Origin: UBA7703 sp034926785 | Lineage (GTDB): Bacteria; Bacillota; Clostridia; Christensenellales; CAG-138 | Assembly: GCA_034926785.1 (NCBI GenBank) | Contig: JAYFQU010000021.1 | Location: 1-64,000 of the forward strand | Direction: 5' to 3' | Length of the DNA: 64,000 nt | Shown here: piece by piece, positions 33,756 through 42,559 of the stretch | How positions within the stretch are numbered: position 1 is the stretch's first letter | Layout of the letters: each line of letters starts with the position of its first letter | Translations under genes and position numbers: made by a program | The notes under the pieces: model-generated | The model's input: the letters and a program-made list of their open reading frames with translations, nothing else | The model's database searches: none | Told to the model about the DNA's origin: nothing

Positions 33756-34946
33756 TCAGTGCGCGGCGGATTCCTCCGCACGCACGCTGGATTTGTCAAT
33801 TTGAATCACCGCATAGCACTTGCCTTCCAGCGCATGGACGCGGTCGGAGATTGCTTTGCGGACGGCTTCGTCCGTCATGGAAAATTCAAACGGAACCACA
33901 ATGTCAAACACCAGATTGGTGTGCGTCGGGCCTGCGACCACGCGAAAATCGTGCAGACTCAGCCGCTCGTCCAGCGCGTGGAGAATCGCCTTCGTTTCTT
34001 CCCGCAGCCGATTGGTCTCCGCGTTGTTGGTCTCCACGGGATCCATATGAATCACAGCCTCGCAGCCGCACTCGTCCCGCAGCAGTTTCTCCAAATTATC
34101 CACCGCGTCATGCAGGCGAATCATATCTCCGTCCGCCGGCACTTCCGCATGAAGGGACACCATCACGCGTCCAGGGCCATAGTCGTGTACGACGAGATCG
34201 TGCACCCCGATGATTCCGTCGTGATCCAGAACGATGCGCTCAATCTGCTCCACAAATTCCCGCGCGGGGGACTGCCCCAGCAGGGGGCTAATCGTCTCCT
34301 TTGCCGCGCGCACCCCGGTGTAGAGGATAAACAAAGCCACGGCAAGGCCCGCATAGCCGTCAATCCTCCATCCCGTCCATTTCGTGACGAACATGGAAAG
34401 CAGCACGACAGAGGTCGCCGTCACATCGGAAAAGCTGTCCATCGCGGTTGCGCGCATGGCCGCGGAATCAATCTTTTTCCCGATGCCCCGATTATAAAAA
34501 AACATATAGAGTTTGATCAGGATCGAACAAACCAAAACGCCGACCGCGAGATAGGAGAATAGCACAGGCTCCGGTGTGATGATTTTTTCCACAGAGGTTT
34601 TTGCCAGTTCAAATCCCATCAGCAGGATCGCCATGGAGACGAACAACCCCGCAATATACTCAAATCTGCCGTGGCCAAATGGATGCTCTTTATCCGCCTT
34701 TGCGTCCGAGAGACGAAAGCCGACCAGCGTGATGATGGAACTACCGGCATCCGAAAGGTTGTTAAACGCATCCGCAGTGATGCCGATGCTACCGGTCAGC
34801 GTTCCCGTCAATATCTTGCCGATGAAAAGCAAAATGTTAAATCCTATGCCAACCGCGCCGCAAAGCATGCCATAGCGAATTCTCACTGCGGGAGATGAAA
34901 AATTCGTATAATCTTTGATCCACAAACGGGAAAGGAGTGAGATCAT
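33756..34946 (-). CDS. Cation diffusion facilitator (CDF) family transporter
   Basis: The 396-residue protein has six membrane segments (about 25-225) with the metal sites TADAFNNLSDAG in segment 2 and the DSFSDVTATS match in segment 5, then a ferredoxin-like cytoplasmic domain. It carries a longer C-terminal region than minimal CDF proteins (two ferredoxin-like parts, about 220-390). CDF proteins export Zn, Mn, Co or Fe by proton antiport. ATG at 34946 follows GGAGG at six bases. Confidence 0.9.
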   Translation of the reverse strand: MISLLSRLWIKDYTNFSSPAVRIRYGMLCGAVGIGFNILLFIGKILTGTLTGSIGITADAFNNLSDAGSSIITLVGFRLSDAKADKEHPFGHGRFEYIAGLFVSMAILLMGFELAKTSVEKIITPEPVLFSYLAVGVLVCSILIKLYMFFYNRGIGKKIDSAAMRATAMDSFSDVTATSVVLLSMFVTKWTGWRIDGYAGLAVALFILYTGVRAAKETISPLLGQSPAREFVEQIERIVLDHDGIIGVHDLVVHDYGPGRVMVSLHAEVPADGDMIRLHDAVDNLEKLLRDECGCEAVIHMDPVETNNAETNRLREETKAILHALDERLSLHDFRVVAGPTHTNLVFDIVVPFEFSMTDEAVRKAISDRVHALEGKCYAVIQIDKSSVRAEESAAH

Positions 34947-35016
34947 GCGCGCCTCCACATGCGTTTACCGCCTTGATGCGACTCTGCCGGAATGAAACGT
35001 GCTGCAAAAGTTCAGA

Positions 35017-35052
35017 AATGCGACGGCATACTGTTTCATATGCCGTCGCATT
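35017..35052 (-). terminator. Terminator of the YegP-like gene
   Basis: AATGCGACGGCATA and TATGCCGTCGCATT form a perfect 14-pair stem, with TTTCTGAACTTTT on the minus strand. Confidence 0.75.
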
Positions 35053-35090
35053 GTCGGTAGTCTTCGCTAATCCGCAGGAGAAGTTCGTTG

Positions 35091-35456
35091 TTATTCGGCT
35101 ACCATTTCAGAATCCGCGTTCTTCTTCACGCTCTCAATGCCGCCGATGGCCGACGCCTTTGCCGAATACCCTTCGGAGGCGAGGATCGGTTCGCCATTCT
35201 TTGCGCGCAGGCGAAAACGGAACTCCCCAGCCTTATCCTTATAGAGCTCAAACACCGGGTTTGTCATGTTCTTCCAGCCTTCCACGGTCTGGTCTTCAAT
35301 CCCGGCGGAAGGGGCGTTCTTTTTTACACTCTCGATGCCGTTTTTTGCAGCGGCTTCAGAGGAATATACTTCCGACTTGCCAATCGGCTCACCGTTGGCT
35401 GCCTTGAGAACGAAAAACGGTCCAGTTTTGCCTTGTTTGATGACATATTTACCCAT
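35091..35456 (-). CDS. YegP-like protein with two DUF1508 repeats
   Basis: The 121-residue protein consists of two similar halves: FVLKAANGEPIGKSEVYSSE with GIESVKKNAP, and FRLRAKNGEPILASEGYSAK with GIESVKKNAD. This is the DUF1508 (YegP) repeat, a small beta-rich unit of unknown role seen across bacteria. A frame continues far upstream but passes through a promoter-like intergenic region; the ATG at 35456 matches family starts. Confidence 0.88.
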   Translation of the reverse strand: MGKYVIKQGKTGPFFVLKAANGEPIGKSEVYSSEAAAKNGIESVKKNAPSAGIEDQTVEGWKNMTNPVFELYKDKAGEFRFRLRAKNGEPILASEGYSAKASAIGGIESVKKNADSEMVAE

Positions 35457-35826
35457 TGCTCTCAGCCTCCGTTTTCTTGTTACGATACCATTTTCGCGGG
35501 TAAAATGCAAGCGAACACAAGCGAATCGCCAATGATATGCAGATTGTTCACAATCCTGTTTGCCTGCTCCCAGGCGTGTCAAAGGCCCCCGCTTGCTGCG
35601 CCGCTCCGGCCCACGGCAGCCCACTCGCGCCTTCCGCAAAGCACATCGTTTCCAGCGGCAAACAACCGCAATTTTGAACAAATTTTGAACAAAATCAAGG
35701 AAAATGCTACGTTGTATGGTAGAAATCTCTTGCCTTTTCCCGTTTGATTCGCTATGATGGCGGTATGACGCACAGCCAAAGTACGTGCAGGCCCATGAGT
35801 CGCACCATTCTTGCGGGGTGAATAGT

Positions 35827-36477
35827 ATGACGATGACCGAAAAACTCGACCAGCTCATGTCGGAACGGGGTATCAATAAATCCCAGCTATCACGGTTATC
35901 CGGAATTCCCTATATGACCATCGTCAATTTTTATGAAAAAGGCACAGAAAACATCAAACGGTCCACGTTGATCAAACTATCACGTTTTTTTGAGGTTACG
36001 GTGGACTATTTAATCATTGACGAAGAGACGCGCCGCGCCTACCCCAGCATTTCTCCGAAATCCGGCCAGGTGACCGCGCTGCCGACCTCCACGGTTAAGC
36101 CACGCATCTATCGCGTTGTGAAGGGGTATCCCCTGCTGGATGAGCAGAACATCGCCTGTTATGACGAGGTTCCCCAGAGCATCCGCTGCGACTTTACCAT
36201 GCGCGTCGTTGGTGACAGCATGAAAAAGCTCAATATCAACGATGGGGATATCGTCTATGCCACCATGATGGAGGATGTGCGCAGCCACGAGGTCGCCGTC
36301 GTGGTTTTGGAGGGGGCGCTTGCCCTGCGCCGTGTGTATAAAAACGAAAACCAGATTGTTCTTATGGCGGAGAACCCCGCCTTTGCGCCGGTTGTGATGC
36401 GTGCGGGCTCCAACGTGCAGATTCTTGGCAAAGCGGTCGCATATCTCAATCCCAATGCGGCAGAGGGCGCGTTTTAG
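35827..36477 (+). CDS. XRE-type repressor with S24 (LexA/CI-like) domain
   Basis: The 216-residue protein has an N-terminal XRE helix-turn-helix (about 5-65, KSQLSRLSGIPYMTIVNFYEKG), a linker, and an S24 peptidase-like domain (about 105-210) with the serine in RVVGDSMKKLNINDGD. In LexA and CI the catalytic lysine lies in a T-V-K-R context; here the matching stretch is ALRRVY, with Arg in that place, and the usual Ala-Gly cleavage site reads Lys-Gly. It may not self-cleave. The ATG at 35827 follows GGGGTGA. It is likely a repressor of its own or nearby genes. Confidence 0.82.
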   Translation: MTMTEKLDQLMSERGINKSQLSRLSGIPYMTIVNFYEKGTENIKRSTLIKLSRFFEVTVDYLIIDEETRRAYPSISPKSGQVTALPTSTVKPRIYRVVKGYPLLDEQNIACYDEVPQSIRCDFTMRVVGDSMKKLNINDGDIVYATMMEDVRSHEVAVVVLEGALALRRVYKNENQIVLMAENPAFAPVVMRAGSNVQILGKAVAYLNPNAAEGAF

Positions 36478-36506
36478 TCTTCCCACCCATATAATCCAAC
36501 TAGAAA

Positions 36507-36531
36507 AGCTCGGATCATTCGGGCTATTTTT
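36507..36531 (+). terminator. Terminator of the XRE-S24 gene
   Basis: AGCTCG and CGGGCT pair (one G-U) around GATCATT and are followed by ATTTTTG. The rest of the 359-base gap to the next gene holds only the repeat at 36696-36803. Confidence 0.55.
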
Positions 36532-36695
36532 GTTGCAAACCGCCTTGTTCGGCGTTCATGGCTCCGTCGCCGTTGCGCCAGCCTTTCATCCGGAGAGGCG
36601 GAACCCCCGCAAATCAAGCCTACCCTCGCGGTGGTGTCAGGGGCTCGACAAATCCATTCGGGAGATGGAGAATTGAGGATGCGCCATGATAATCC

Positions 36696-36803
36696 AATTC
36701 GGCGATAGAATCGCCGAATTTGTGAAATAGTCGCGCGATTCGCGCCATTCTAACCCAAAGTAAAACCCATCGGCAAAGTCCGCAGGAACTTGCCGATGGG
36801 TTA
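36696..36803 (+). repeat. Dispersed structured repeat, module 1, copy B
   Basis: Second copy of the module at 31-142. It has three stems: AATTCGGCGA/TCGCCGAATT (36696-36705 and 36711-36720), GCGCGATTCGCGC, and CCCATCGGCAA/TTGCCGATGGG (36766-36776 and 36790-36800). It lies between convergent genes. Confidence 0.8.
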
Positions 36804-36836
36804 GCGCCACCGCGATTGTGTTGCTTGTTCGATCAG

Positions 36837-38741
36837 TCAGCTGATTTTCAGGCAGACGATCTGCGGCCCCTTGCCGCTGCCGCCCTTGCCGCGGGTTCCG
36901 ACGACAAGCATGTTGTTAAACACCGCGGGCGTAGAGTCGATGCGGCTGCCGATATCCATGCTGTTGAGCTGAATTCCGCTGGAAGCATCATAGAGCGTCA
37001 CATAACCGCCCCTGTCGCATTGAATCAAATAGCCCTTCCCTTGGCCGTCATACACCACAACGGGACTGGCCCAGTAATCATTCGTCTGTTCAACCGACCA
37101 TACGATATTTCCCGTAGATTTATCATAGGCAACGATGCGTCCGCCAATGCTGTATCCTCCGTCCGCATCCGGCTGTGGGAGGACTTCGCTCTGGCTCTGC
37201 GTCCCGGTCGCTCCTTCCGCCGCAGATTGCCCTGTCGCCTGTGCTTCCGGGTTCGGTGTCTCTGTCGCTTCCGTTGTCGCCGCGCCGTTGGACATTGCCG
37301 CAAGGCTGAAGGAATAGATCACGAGATCGCTGATTTGTCCCTTGCCAACCTGCGGCGTTGCGACGATACCGCCGCTTGCGCTTGCCTCTCCCGTAGAGCA
37401 GATCCAGCGCTTTTCCCAGACGATGGCCCCCGTCAGGCCGTTTATCTTTCTCTGATAGCTGTATCCAAATCCCTCCGGCAGATCGCTGCCCTTCGCGCGC
37501 ACCTGGGATCCGGTGTAGAGATAGATGGTGTTATCGTCATAGCTTTCCTCCACCACAACGGAGGAATCGCTCTCGTCGGTCACGTCGACCACATACTTGA
37601 TCGCCATGGTGTTGACGTCTACACAGATCAGCCTCCCGCCGTTGTCGGTAAAGAACGCATAGTTGCGAAACGCGGAAACCGAACTTTCTATTCCGTACCA
37701 GCGTGCGCCCGGCGTATCGCTCTTGGAATATCCCGCGCCCTCATAGCGGCTCTTGATCAGTCCGTCCGGTTTTATGGATACCGTACCCGCTGTCGCGTCG
37801 AACTGCGCGTTGAGTTTCACGGTATAGAATATTCCGTTTTCACCGCCGTAGACCAGCGTGTCGTCCGTTACCATCGGGCTGCCGTCATAAGCCTGCCAGA
37901 TCCGTCTTGCGAACCAGTCAAATCCGCCAAATTGGCCGATCTGTTCGCCGCTGATGAGCGAGTAAACGCGCACATAGGCGGCGTTGTTCTTCTGTTCGTT
38001 TTCAACGGGTATCCCTTGCCCGACATACAGCAGAGGATATCCACGCGGGTCTAGGCACGAGGTACCCTTCTGGACAATGCCCGTGTTGATCGGATCTCTG
38101 GTTGCGGCGCCTGTCGCGAGGTCGAGAAAATAAATATTGCCATCCATCGCGGGATAGATCACCTCGGTGAGCGGAGCCGCCGCATCCTTATAGCTCTGTT
38201 TCACGTTCATAACCGCGACGGTCTCCACCGGCCACTCCACGATAAGCGGCTGCCCGGTCCAGCCCGTTCCGCTCCAGTTTCCGAGCGCGCCAATGGCCTT
38301 TGTCCAGCCCTCGCGCAGGCGCTTGTCCGTCAGCGTCACGCTGCCGTACGCAAATGAGTTGCGATAGTTGTTCCCGCCAAATGTGGTAATCCCCGGCAGC
38401 GTGCTGTATTCATTATCCCGCGGAAAGCTGATTGCCTCGCTGCGGGTAAAGCTGGATACGTCGTCCCCGGCAACTTTAATGGCGTTCGTGATCCCGTATT
38501 GGGAGGGATTGGCGCTGTCCGCGCGCGTAATGGTGATATCCTCCGGCAGGGCGGGCTTGGGCGTTGCCGTTGGCGCCGCCGACGCGGTCGGAACCGGTGT
38601 TGCCGTGAGCAGATCCTGTTTATCCTTCTTCACCTTCTGCACCAGCAGCAAGGCGATAATCACGGTGCCAAGCACCGCAACCATGATGAGAAAGAATCTC
38701 GGCTGCATGCGAATGCGTCTCTTTTTCTTTTTTCTTGCCAT
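36837..38741 (-). CDS. Membrane-anchored PQQ-type beta-propeller protein 1
   Basis: From ATG at 38741 (AGGAGGG upstream) the 634-residue protein has a basic start (ARKKKKRRIR), one membrane segment (about 15-36), a short Thr/Pro/Ala linker and a large external domain of PQQ/WD-like repeats with recurrent Tyr-Phe-Leu-Asp-Leu and Gly-Gly-Ile-Val signatures (for example DGNIYFLDLATGAATRDP and YDGQGKGYLIQCDRGG). A Ser/Gln/Ala-rich insert near 490-525 interrupts the propeller. No quinoprotein catalytic residue is obvious, so it may be a structural or ligand-binding propeller. It is co-directional with a paralogue immediately upstream. Confidence 0.8.
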   Translation of the reverse strand: MARKKKKRRIRMQPRFFLIMVAVLGTVIIALLLVQKVKKDKQDLLTATPVPTASAAPTATPKPALPEDITITRADSANPSQYGITNAIKVAGDDVSSFTRSEAISFPRDNEYSTLPGITTFGGNNYRNSFAYGSVTLTDKRLREGWTKAIGALGNWSGTGWTGQPLIVEWPVETVAVMNVKQSYKDAAAPLTEVIYPAMDGNIYFLDLATGAATRDPINTGIVQKGTSCLDPRGYPLLYVGQGIPVENEQKNNAAYVRVYSLISGEQIGQFGGFDWFARRIWQAYDGSPMVTDDTLVYGGENGIFYTVKLNAQFDATAGTVSIKPDGLIKSRYEGAGYSKSDTPGARWYGIESSVSAFRNYAFFTDNGGRLICVDVNTMAIKYVVDVTDESDSSVVVEESYDDNTIYLYTGSQVRAKGSDLPEGFGYSYQRKINGLTGAIVWEKRWICSTGEASASGGIVATPQVGKGQISDLVIYSFSLAAMSNGAATTEATETPNPEAQATGQSAAEGATGTQSQSEVLPQPDADGGYSIGGRIVAYDKSTGNIVWSVEQTNDYWASPVVVYDGQGKGYLIQCDRGGYVTLYDASSGIQLNSMDIGSRIDSTPAVFNNMLVVGTRGKGGSGKGPQIVCLKIS

Positions 38742-38778
38742 CGTTCTCCCTCCTTTTTTCCTTTGTGCCAATCGAACG

Positions 38779-41085
38779 TCAGTTGATCTTGACACCCCAG
38801 ATCTTCATACCGCGCGTACCGAATACAATCATATTTCCATATACGGCGGGCGAGGCTTCAATATTCTTCTCCGCATCAAAGGTGCTTAGAAGCGTTCCCG
38901 TCTTACCGTCGAGCAGGAATACCTTCCCGCCCGTATCACTGCCCTCGCACAGGACAATGTAGGCGTTGCCGTTCTCATCGTAGACCGCAACGGGCGAACT
39001 CCATGTGTATTTTTCCATGACGTAGGTCCAGCGCACCGCGCCCGTCGCCTTGTCTAGCGCGAGTAAGACGCCGTCGTCTTTATTCGGCGTTCTGGAGAAC
39101 GGTATGATCACAAGGTCGGATATGCTCTTCTGACCCAGCAATGCCGTTGCCTGCACACCGCCGGAAACGTGATCCTTTGTGTTTACATTTTCCCCGTGTT
39201 TCCAGACTACTTCTCCGGTTATCGCGTTGATTTTATAGAAGTTCACCGATCCTTTCATATCTGCGTCCGCCGTGAAGTGGAGCGACGCGCCGATGTAGAT
39301 ATACGCCGTCCGATTGGCAAAATCGGTTTCAAGCACGGGCGAACCGTTGGTATCGTCCTGGATATCCTGCGCCCAAACCATCGACATCGTGTTGAGGTTG
39401 ATGCATTGCAGGAAGCCATCGTTCGTGCCAAGATAGCCGTATTCACCGAGTGTGGCGATGCTGGTCTCATAGCCGAGCCAGTATTTATTGTCCGGCGTGT
39501 TGTTGCTGTTCGGGTAGGTTGATCGCTCGCCAACATACCGCATTTTTACAACGTCGCTCGGGTTGACGGAGAGCTGCCCCGTCGTCTCGTCAAACGTGGT
39601 GTTGAGCTTAACCGTATAGAGAATGCCGTTTTCGCCGGGATAGATCAGCGTGTCGGTCTCCGCGTCCACGAGCGGCGCGCTGTCATAGGCGTGCCAATCG
39701 CGCAGAGCGAATTCATCGTTCTGCTTGCCAAACTCATACAGCCGCGTGAAATCGATCAGGGAATAGACCATCGCACGCGATTTCATCTCGTCGGAGGTAT
39801 ACATATCCCCCGAACCGAGATAGAGGATCGGATATCCGCGCGGGTCGAGCGATCCAGCGCCCTTAAACGGCATTCCGATGTGCAGTTTATCACGCGTCGG
39901 TTCGCCGGTATCCAGATCGAGGAAGTAAACGTTGCCATCCATGGTTGCGAGGATGACCTCGACCAAGTCGGTTTTTTGCTTGGCCCAGTCATACATGTTC
40001 ATCAATTGCTTGATGTTATCCGGCCACTTTACAATCAGCGGCTGGCCAACCCATCCGCTGCCCGTCCATGTATTGGTCGGTTCCCCGCCGATATCGCTGC
40101 GCGGCAATTCGCCGGAATCAATCGACCATGCCTTGGAGAGTTTCTTGCTGCTGACCGCCGCGGTTCCAAACGCAGCATTGTCGCGGTGGTTGTTACCGCG
40201 GAACGTGACGATGCCCGTCGCGTTGGAATAGGGCACGTCGGGCAAAAACTCAATCGGATCGATCCGCTGATAGCTGTCGACCTTGGTTCCGTTGACCTCG
40301 ACTGCCGTGGTCAATCCATAGACGCTCGGCTGCGTGCTGTCTACCGCATGCGGAATATCATATGGCGGCGTAGGAGACGGCGTCGGCGTCGGGGAGGGCG
40401 ACGGCGTGGGAGACGGCGTCGGCGTTTTAAAGATCTCGGCAAACAAACCTGGCTTTTGGCTTGTTTCGGCACTTTGCGGCGCGCTGTTTGAAGCGCTCAG
40501 CGCCTTGATGCCGACGATAACGAGCGCGATGGTAACCAGCGTAATGGTCGCGATGAAAAACAGCCTTGGCTGAACGCGAATACGGCGTTTCTTTTTCCTC
40601 TTTTTCTTCGGGGCCGGGCCATATCCGCCGCCGGAGGAGCCATAGCCGCGGCTGCCGCCGGAGCCGGACGACCCGGAACCGGAATATCCGCTGCGCGAAG
40701 AGCCGCCGCTCGCGGAAGATGTTGTTCTGCCCGCGCCGTAAGAGCTCCCACCGGAGGGGGTGCGGCTGCTGTAGGAACTTCCGCTGGAGGATGTTCGGCC
40801 GCCGTATTCACTCGCGCCGGAAGAGGTGCGGTTGCCGTAGGAGCTGCCGCTGGCAGGCGCGCGATTGCCGGAGGATACGGTTCGGCCGCGGCCATATTCG
40901 TCAGCATCCCCATAACCGCGGCCGGCTGCGCCGCGTTCGCCGGTGGAAGGCCGGCTCTGTCCTGGGCGATTGGAGGAGGCGTCCCCCTGCTCCGCGCCAT
41001 AAGAAGAGCCGGAGGAGCCATAGCCGCTCCTTGGCTGATTCTGCCGGCCGGATTCTGGGGTATATCGGTTTTTATCGTAGTCCAT
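38779..41085 (-). CDS. Membrane-anchored PQQ-type beta-propeller protein 2 with Gly/Ser/Tyr-rich region
   Basis: The 768-residue protein is a paralogue of the downstream gene. Residues 1-160 are low complexity, dominated by Gly, Ser, Tyr, Arg and Thr with 13 spaced tyrosines in Gly/Ser contexts. A KKKRKKKRRIR stretch (160-170) and one membrane segment (about 175-193) follow, so the low-complexity part should be cytoplasmic. Then come a Thr/Pro/Ser-rich linker (about 221-241) and the external propeller (about 250-768). The shared layout (basic patch, RVQPRLFF-like start of the membrane helix, propeller) shows tandem duplication. Function unknown. Confidence 0.8.
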   Translation of the reverse strand: MDYDKNRYTPESGRQNQPRSGYGSSGSSYGAEQGDASSNRPGQSRPSTGERGAAGRGYGDADEYGRGRTVSSGNRAPASGSSYGNRTSSGASEYGGRTSSSGSSYSSRTPSGGSSYGAGRTTSSASGGSSRSGYSGSGSSGSGGSRGYGSSGGGYGPAPKKKRKKKRRIRVQPRLFFIATITLVTIALVIVGIKALSASNSAPQSAETSQKPGLFAEIFKTPTPSPTPSPSPTPTPSPTPPYDIPHAVDSTQPSVYGLTTAVEVNGTKVDSYQRIDPIEFLPDVPYSNATGIVTFRGNNHRDNAAFGTAAVSSKKLSKAWSIDSGELPRSDIGGEPTNTWTGSGWVGQPLIVKWPDNIKQLMNMYDWAKQKTDLVEVILATMDGNVYFLDLDTGEPTRDKLHIGMPFKGAGSLDPRGYPILYLGSGDMYTSDEMKSRAMVYSLIDFTRLYEFGKQNDEFALRDWHAYDSAPLVDAETDTLIYPGENGILYTVKLNTTFDETTGQLSVNPSDVVKMRYVGERSTYPNSNNTPDNKYWLGYETSIATLGEYGYLGTNDGFLQCINLNTMSMVWAQDIQDDTNGSPVLETDFANRTAYIYIGASLHFTADADMKGSVNFYKINAITGEVVWKHGENVNTKDHVSGGVQATALLGQKSISDLVIIPFSRTPNKDDGVLLALDKATGAVRWTYVMEKYTWSSPVAVYDENGNAYIVLCEGSDTGGKVFLLDGKTGTLLSTFDAEKNIEASPAVYGNMIVFGTRGMKIWGVKIN

Positions 41086-41147
41086 GTCTGCTGCCTCCTA
41101 ATAAACAAGGGCGATCCAACGCCCTCGGGAGCGCTGATATCGGAACC

Positions 41148-41153
41148 ATTATA
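41148..41153 (-). promoter_or_regulatory. Promoter of the propeller gene pair
   Basis: On the minus strand TGCTATAAT is an extended -10 about 60 bases before the start at 41085; no good -35. Confidence 0.55.
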
Positions 41154-41296
41154 GCACCCCTATATGGGTATTTTGTTGTTATATTGTAAACAGTTCACCC
41201 TTTTGACACAAAATACAGCGATATCCGATACCGCCAAAACCACTTTTTTTGATGTCTTTCGAAGGACTTTTTGCCACAGCCCATCTGGTTGGGAGC

Positions 41297-41327
41297 GAAA
41301 AAAAGGATACCGCAGGGCACGGTATCC
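41297..41327 (-). terminator. Terminator of the DUF1002 gene
   Basis: On the minus strand GGATACCG and CGGTATCC pair around TGCCCTG and are followed by seven T. Confidence 0.85.
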
Positions 41328-41359
41328 TCCCTCTTGCGCCACTTCGGCGCAATAACACC

Positions 41360-42238
41360 TTACTCGGTTTGGGATCCAAACACGCCGGAGAAAAAGCTGC
41401 CAACGGAGGAAAAGAATCCTTTCACATCGTTGAACACCTTGCTCGTCACCTCGCCGACCTTGTTCGCCGTCTGCGCGGCTTTTGCGATGCCGACGAGCTG
41501 ATCCTGCAACTGACCCGCATCCAGCCCTTCCAGTTTGCGAACCAGCGAGAGAACCTGCTCAATCTGCGCATTGGTCAGGGCAACGTTATACATCTGCGCG
41601 AGATTCTTGATCTCCGCGCGGACCTCGTCGTCCGTCATCCCCTGCGTTTTGTCAAGCATGCTCTTAAGTTCGTTGATCATCTGCGTCGCGTCGTCGCTGC
41701 CGATGTACTCCGCGAGTTCGCCGGTAACGACGAGCTCTTCCGCGCCCGCCGCCTTGGCGAGACTGGAGAGCGAGTTGCCCGTGATGTCTTCGTATGCTTT
41801 ATAGGCCCCTGTCAGCGCGCCCGTGCCGGAAACGGGGAACGGAGCGCTCACAATCACCTGCGCGTCCGCAATGCCAGCGGTTGCGAGGGCGTTTTTATAC
41901 ATATCCTCCGTGCAGTAGTTGATGTTATGAATCTCAATGCTGAGTCCCGAACCTTCGGGAAGCGTCTTGATATAGATGCAGGAGAGCGCAACGCTGCCGA
42001 TCTTCCCGTCCGGCACAAGCCCTTCCAGATAGCTGCGTTCCTCATCGTTCGTAACGGAGAGTTCGGTCACGCTGCCCTCTTCGATACCAAAATCCGAATA
42101 GACCGCCTCACGCTGCCGGTCGGTCAAGTCCGCGCCCATTGTGACGCGCTCCTGTCCATCTTCGTCTGCAAGCGCTGCCGGTATAAAAAGCGAAAAGCTC
42201 ACCGCAAGGGCAAGCGCTGCCGCAACAAGTTTTTTCAT
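41360..42238 (-). CDS. DUF1002 exported protein
   Basis: The 292-residue protein has a signal peptide (about 1-25, cleaved near ALADE) and a DUF1002 domain (about 30-265) as in Bacillus YpuA: VTMGADLTDRQREAVYSDFGI at the start, a central IHNINYCTEDMYKNALATAGI and a helical C-terminal part. The last 30 residues are Phe/Ser/Gly-rich. DUF1002 proteins have no settled function; they are often secreted. It has its own promoter and a strong terminator. Confidence 0.85.
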   Translation of the reverse strand: MKKLVAAALALAVSFSLFIPAALADEDGQERVTMGADLTDRQREAVYSDFGIEEGSVTELSVTNDEERSYLEGLVPDGKIGSVALSCIYIKTLPEGSGLSIEIHNINYCTEDMYKNALATAGIADAQVIVSAPFPVSGTGALTGAYKAYEDITGNSLSSLAKAAGAEELVVTGELAEYIGSDDATQMINELKSMLDKTQGMTDDEVRAEIKNLAQMYNVALTNAQIEQVLSLVRKLEGLDAGQLQDQLVGIAKAAQTANKVGEVTSKVFNDVKGFFSSVGSFFSGVFGSQTE

Positions 42239-42265
42239 GGGTATCCCTCCTTATGTAACGCGCAA

Positions 42266-42271
42266 AGTATA
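42266..42271 (-). promoter_or_regulatory. Promoter of the DUF1002 gene
   Basis: On the minus strand TGCTATACT is an extended -10, with TCGACG 17 bases upstream. The 321-base gap to the next gene also holds the divergent ABC transporter promoter. Confidence 0.55.
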
Positions 42272-42466
42272 GCACACCCATTTGTGTGCGTCGATGGATT
42301 CTCGGCAATCTTTTCGCGTTCGTCATGTTTTTTTCTATTTTTTTCACAAATGGACGTGCTGCGTTATTGATTAACAATCATTTCTAGTTTTGTTGTCTAT
42401 CTTACTGTCGCACCTTGCAATCCCGGCTCATAAGAAAAATATATTGTACAAATTTCAAATATGCTC

Positions 42467-42496
42467 TTGTGCTTCACCGTGCTAAAGTGTTATAGT
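42467..42496 (+). promoter_or_regulatory. Promoter of the amino-acid ABC operon
   Basis: TTGTGC, 18-base spacer, TATAGT, about 65 bases before the ATG at 42560. Confidence 0.5.
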
Positions 42497-42559
42497 GCTA
42501 AATGTTGAATGAATTCGACCAAATATTCGATCCGGCTCGGATCGCAGGAGGATGAACCC

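Noticed and set aside
36816..38054. 412-codon plus-strand frame opposite propeller 1
   Set aside because: Antisense shadow with no start signals and biased Arg/Ala composition.
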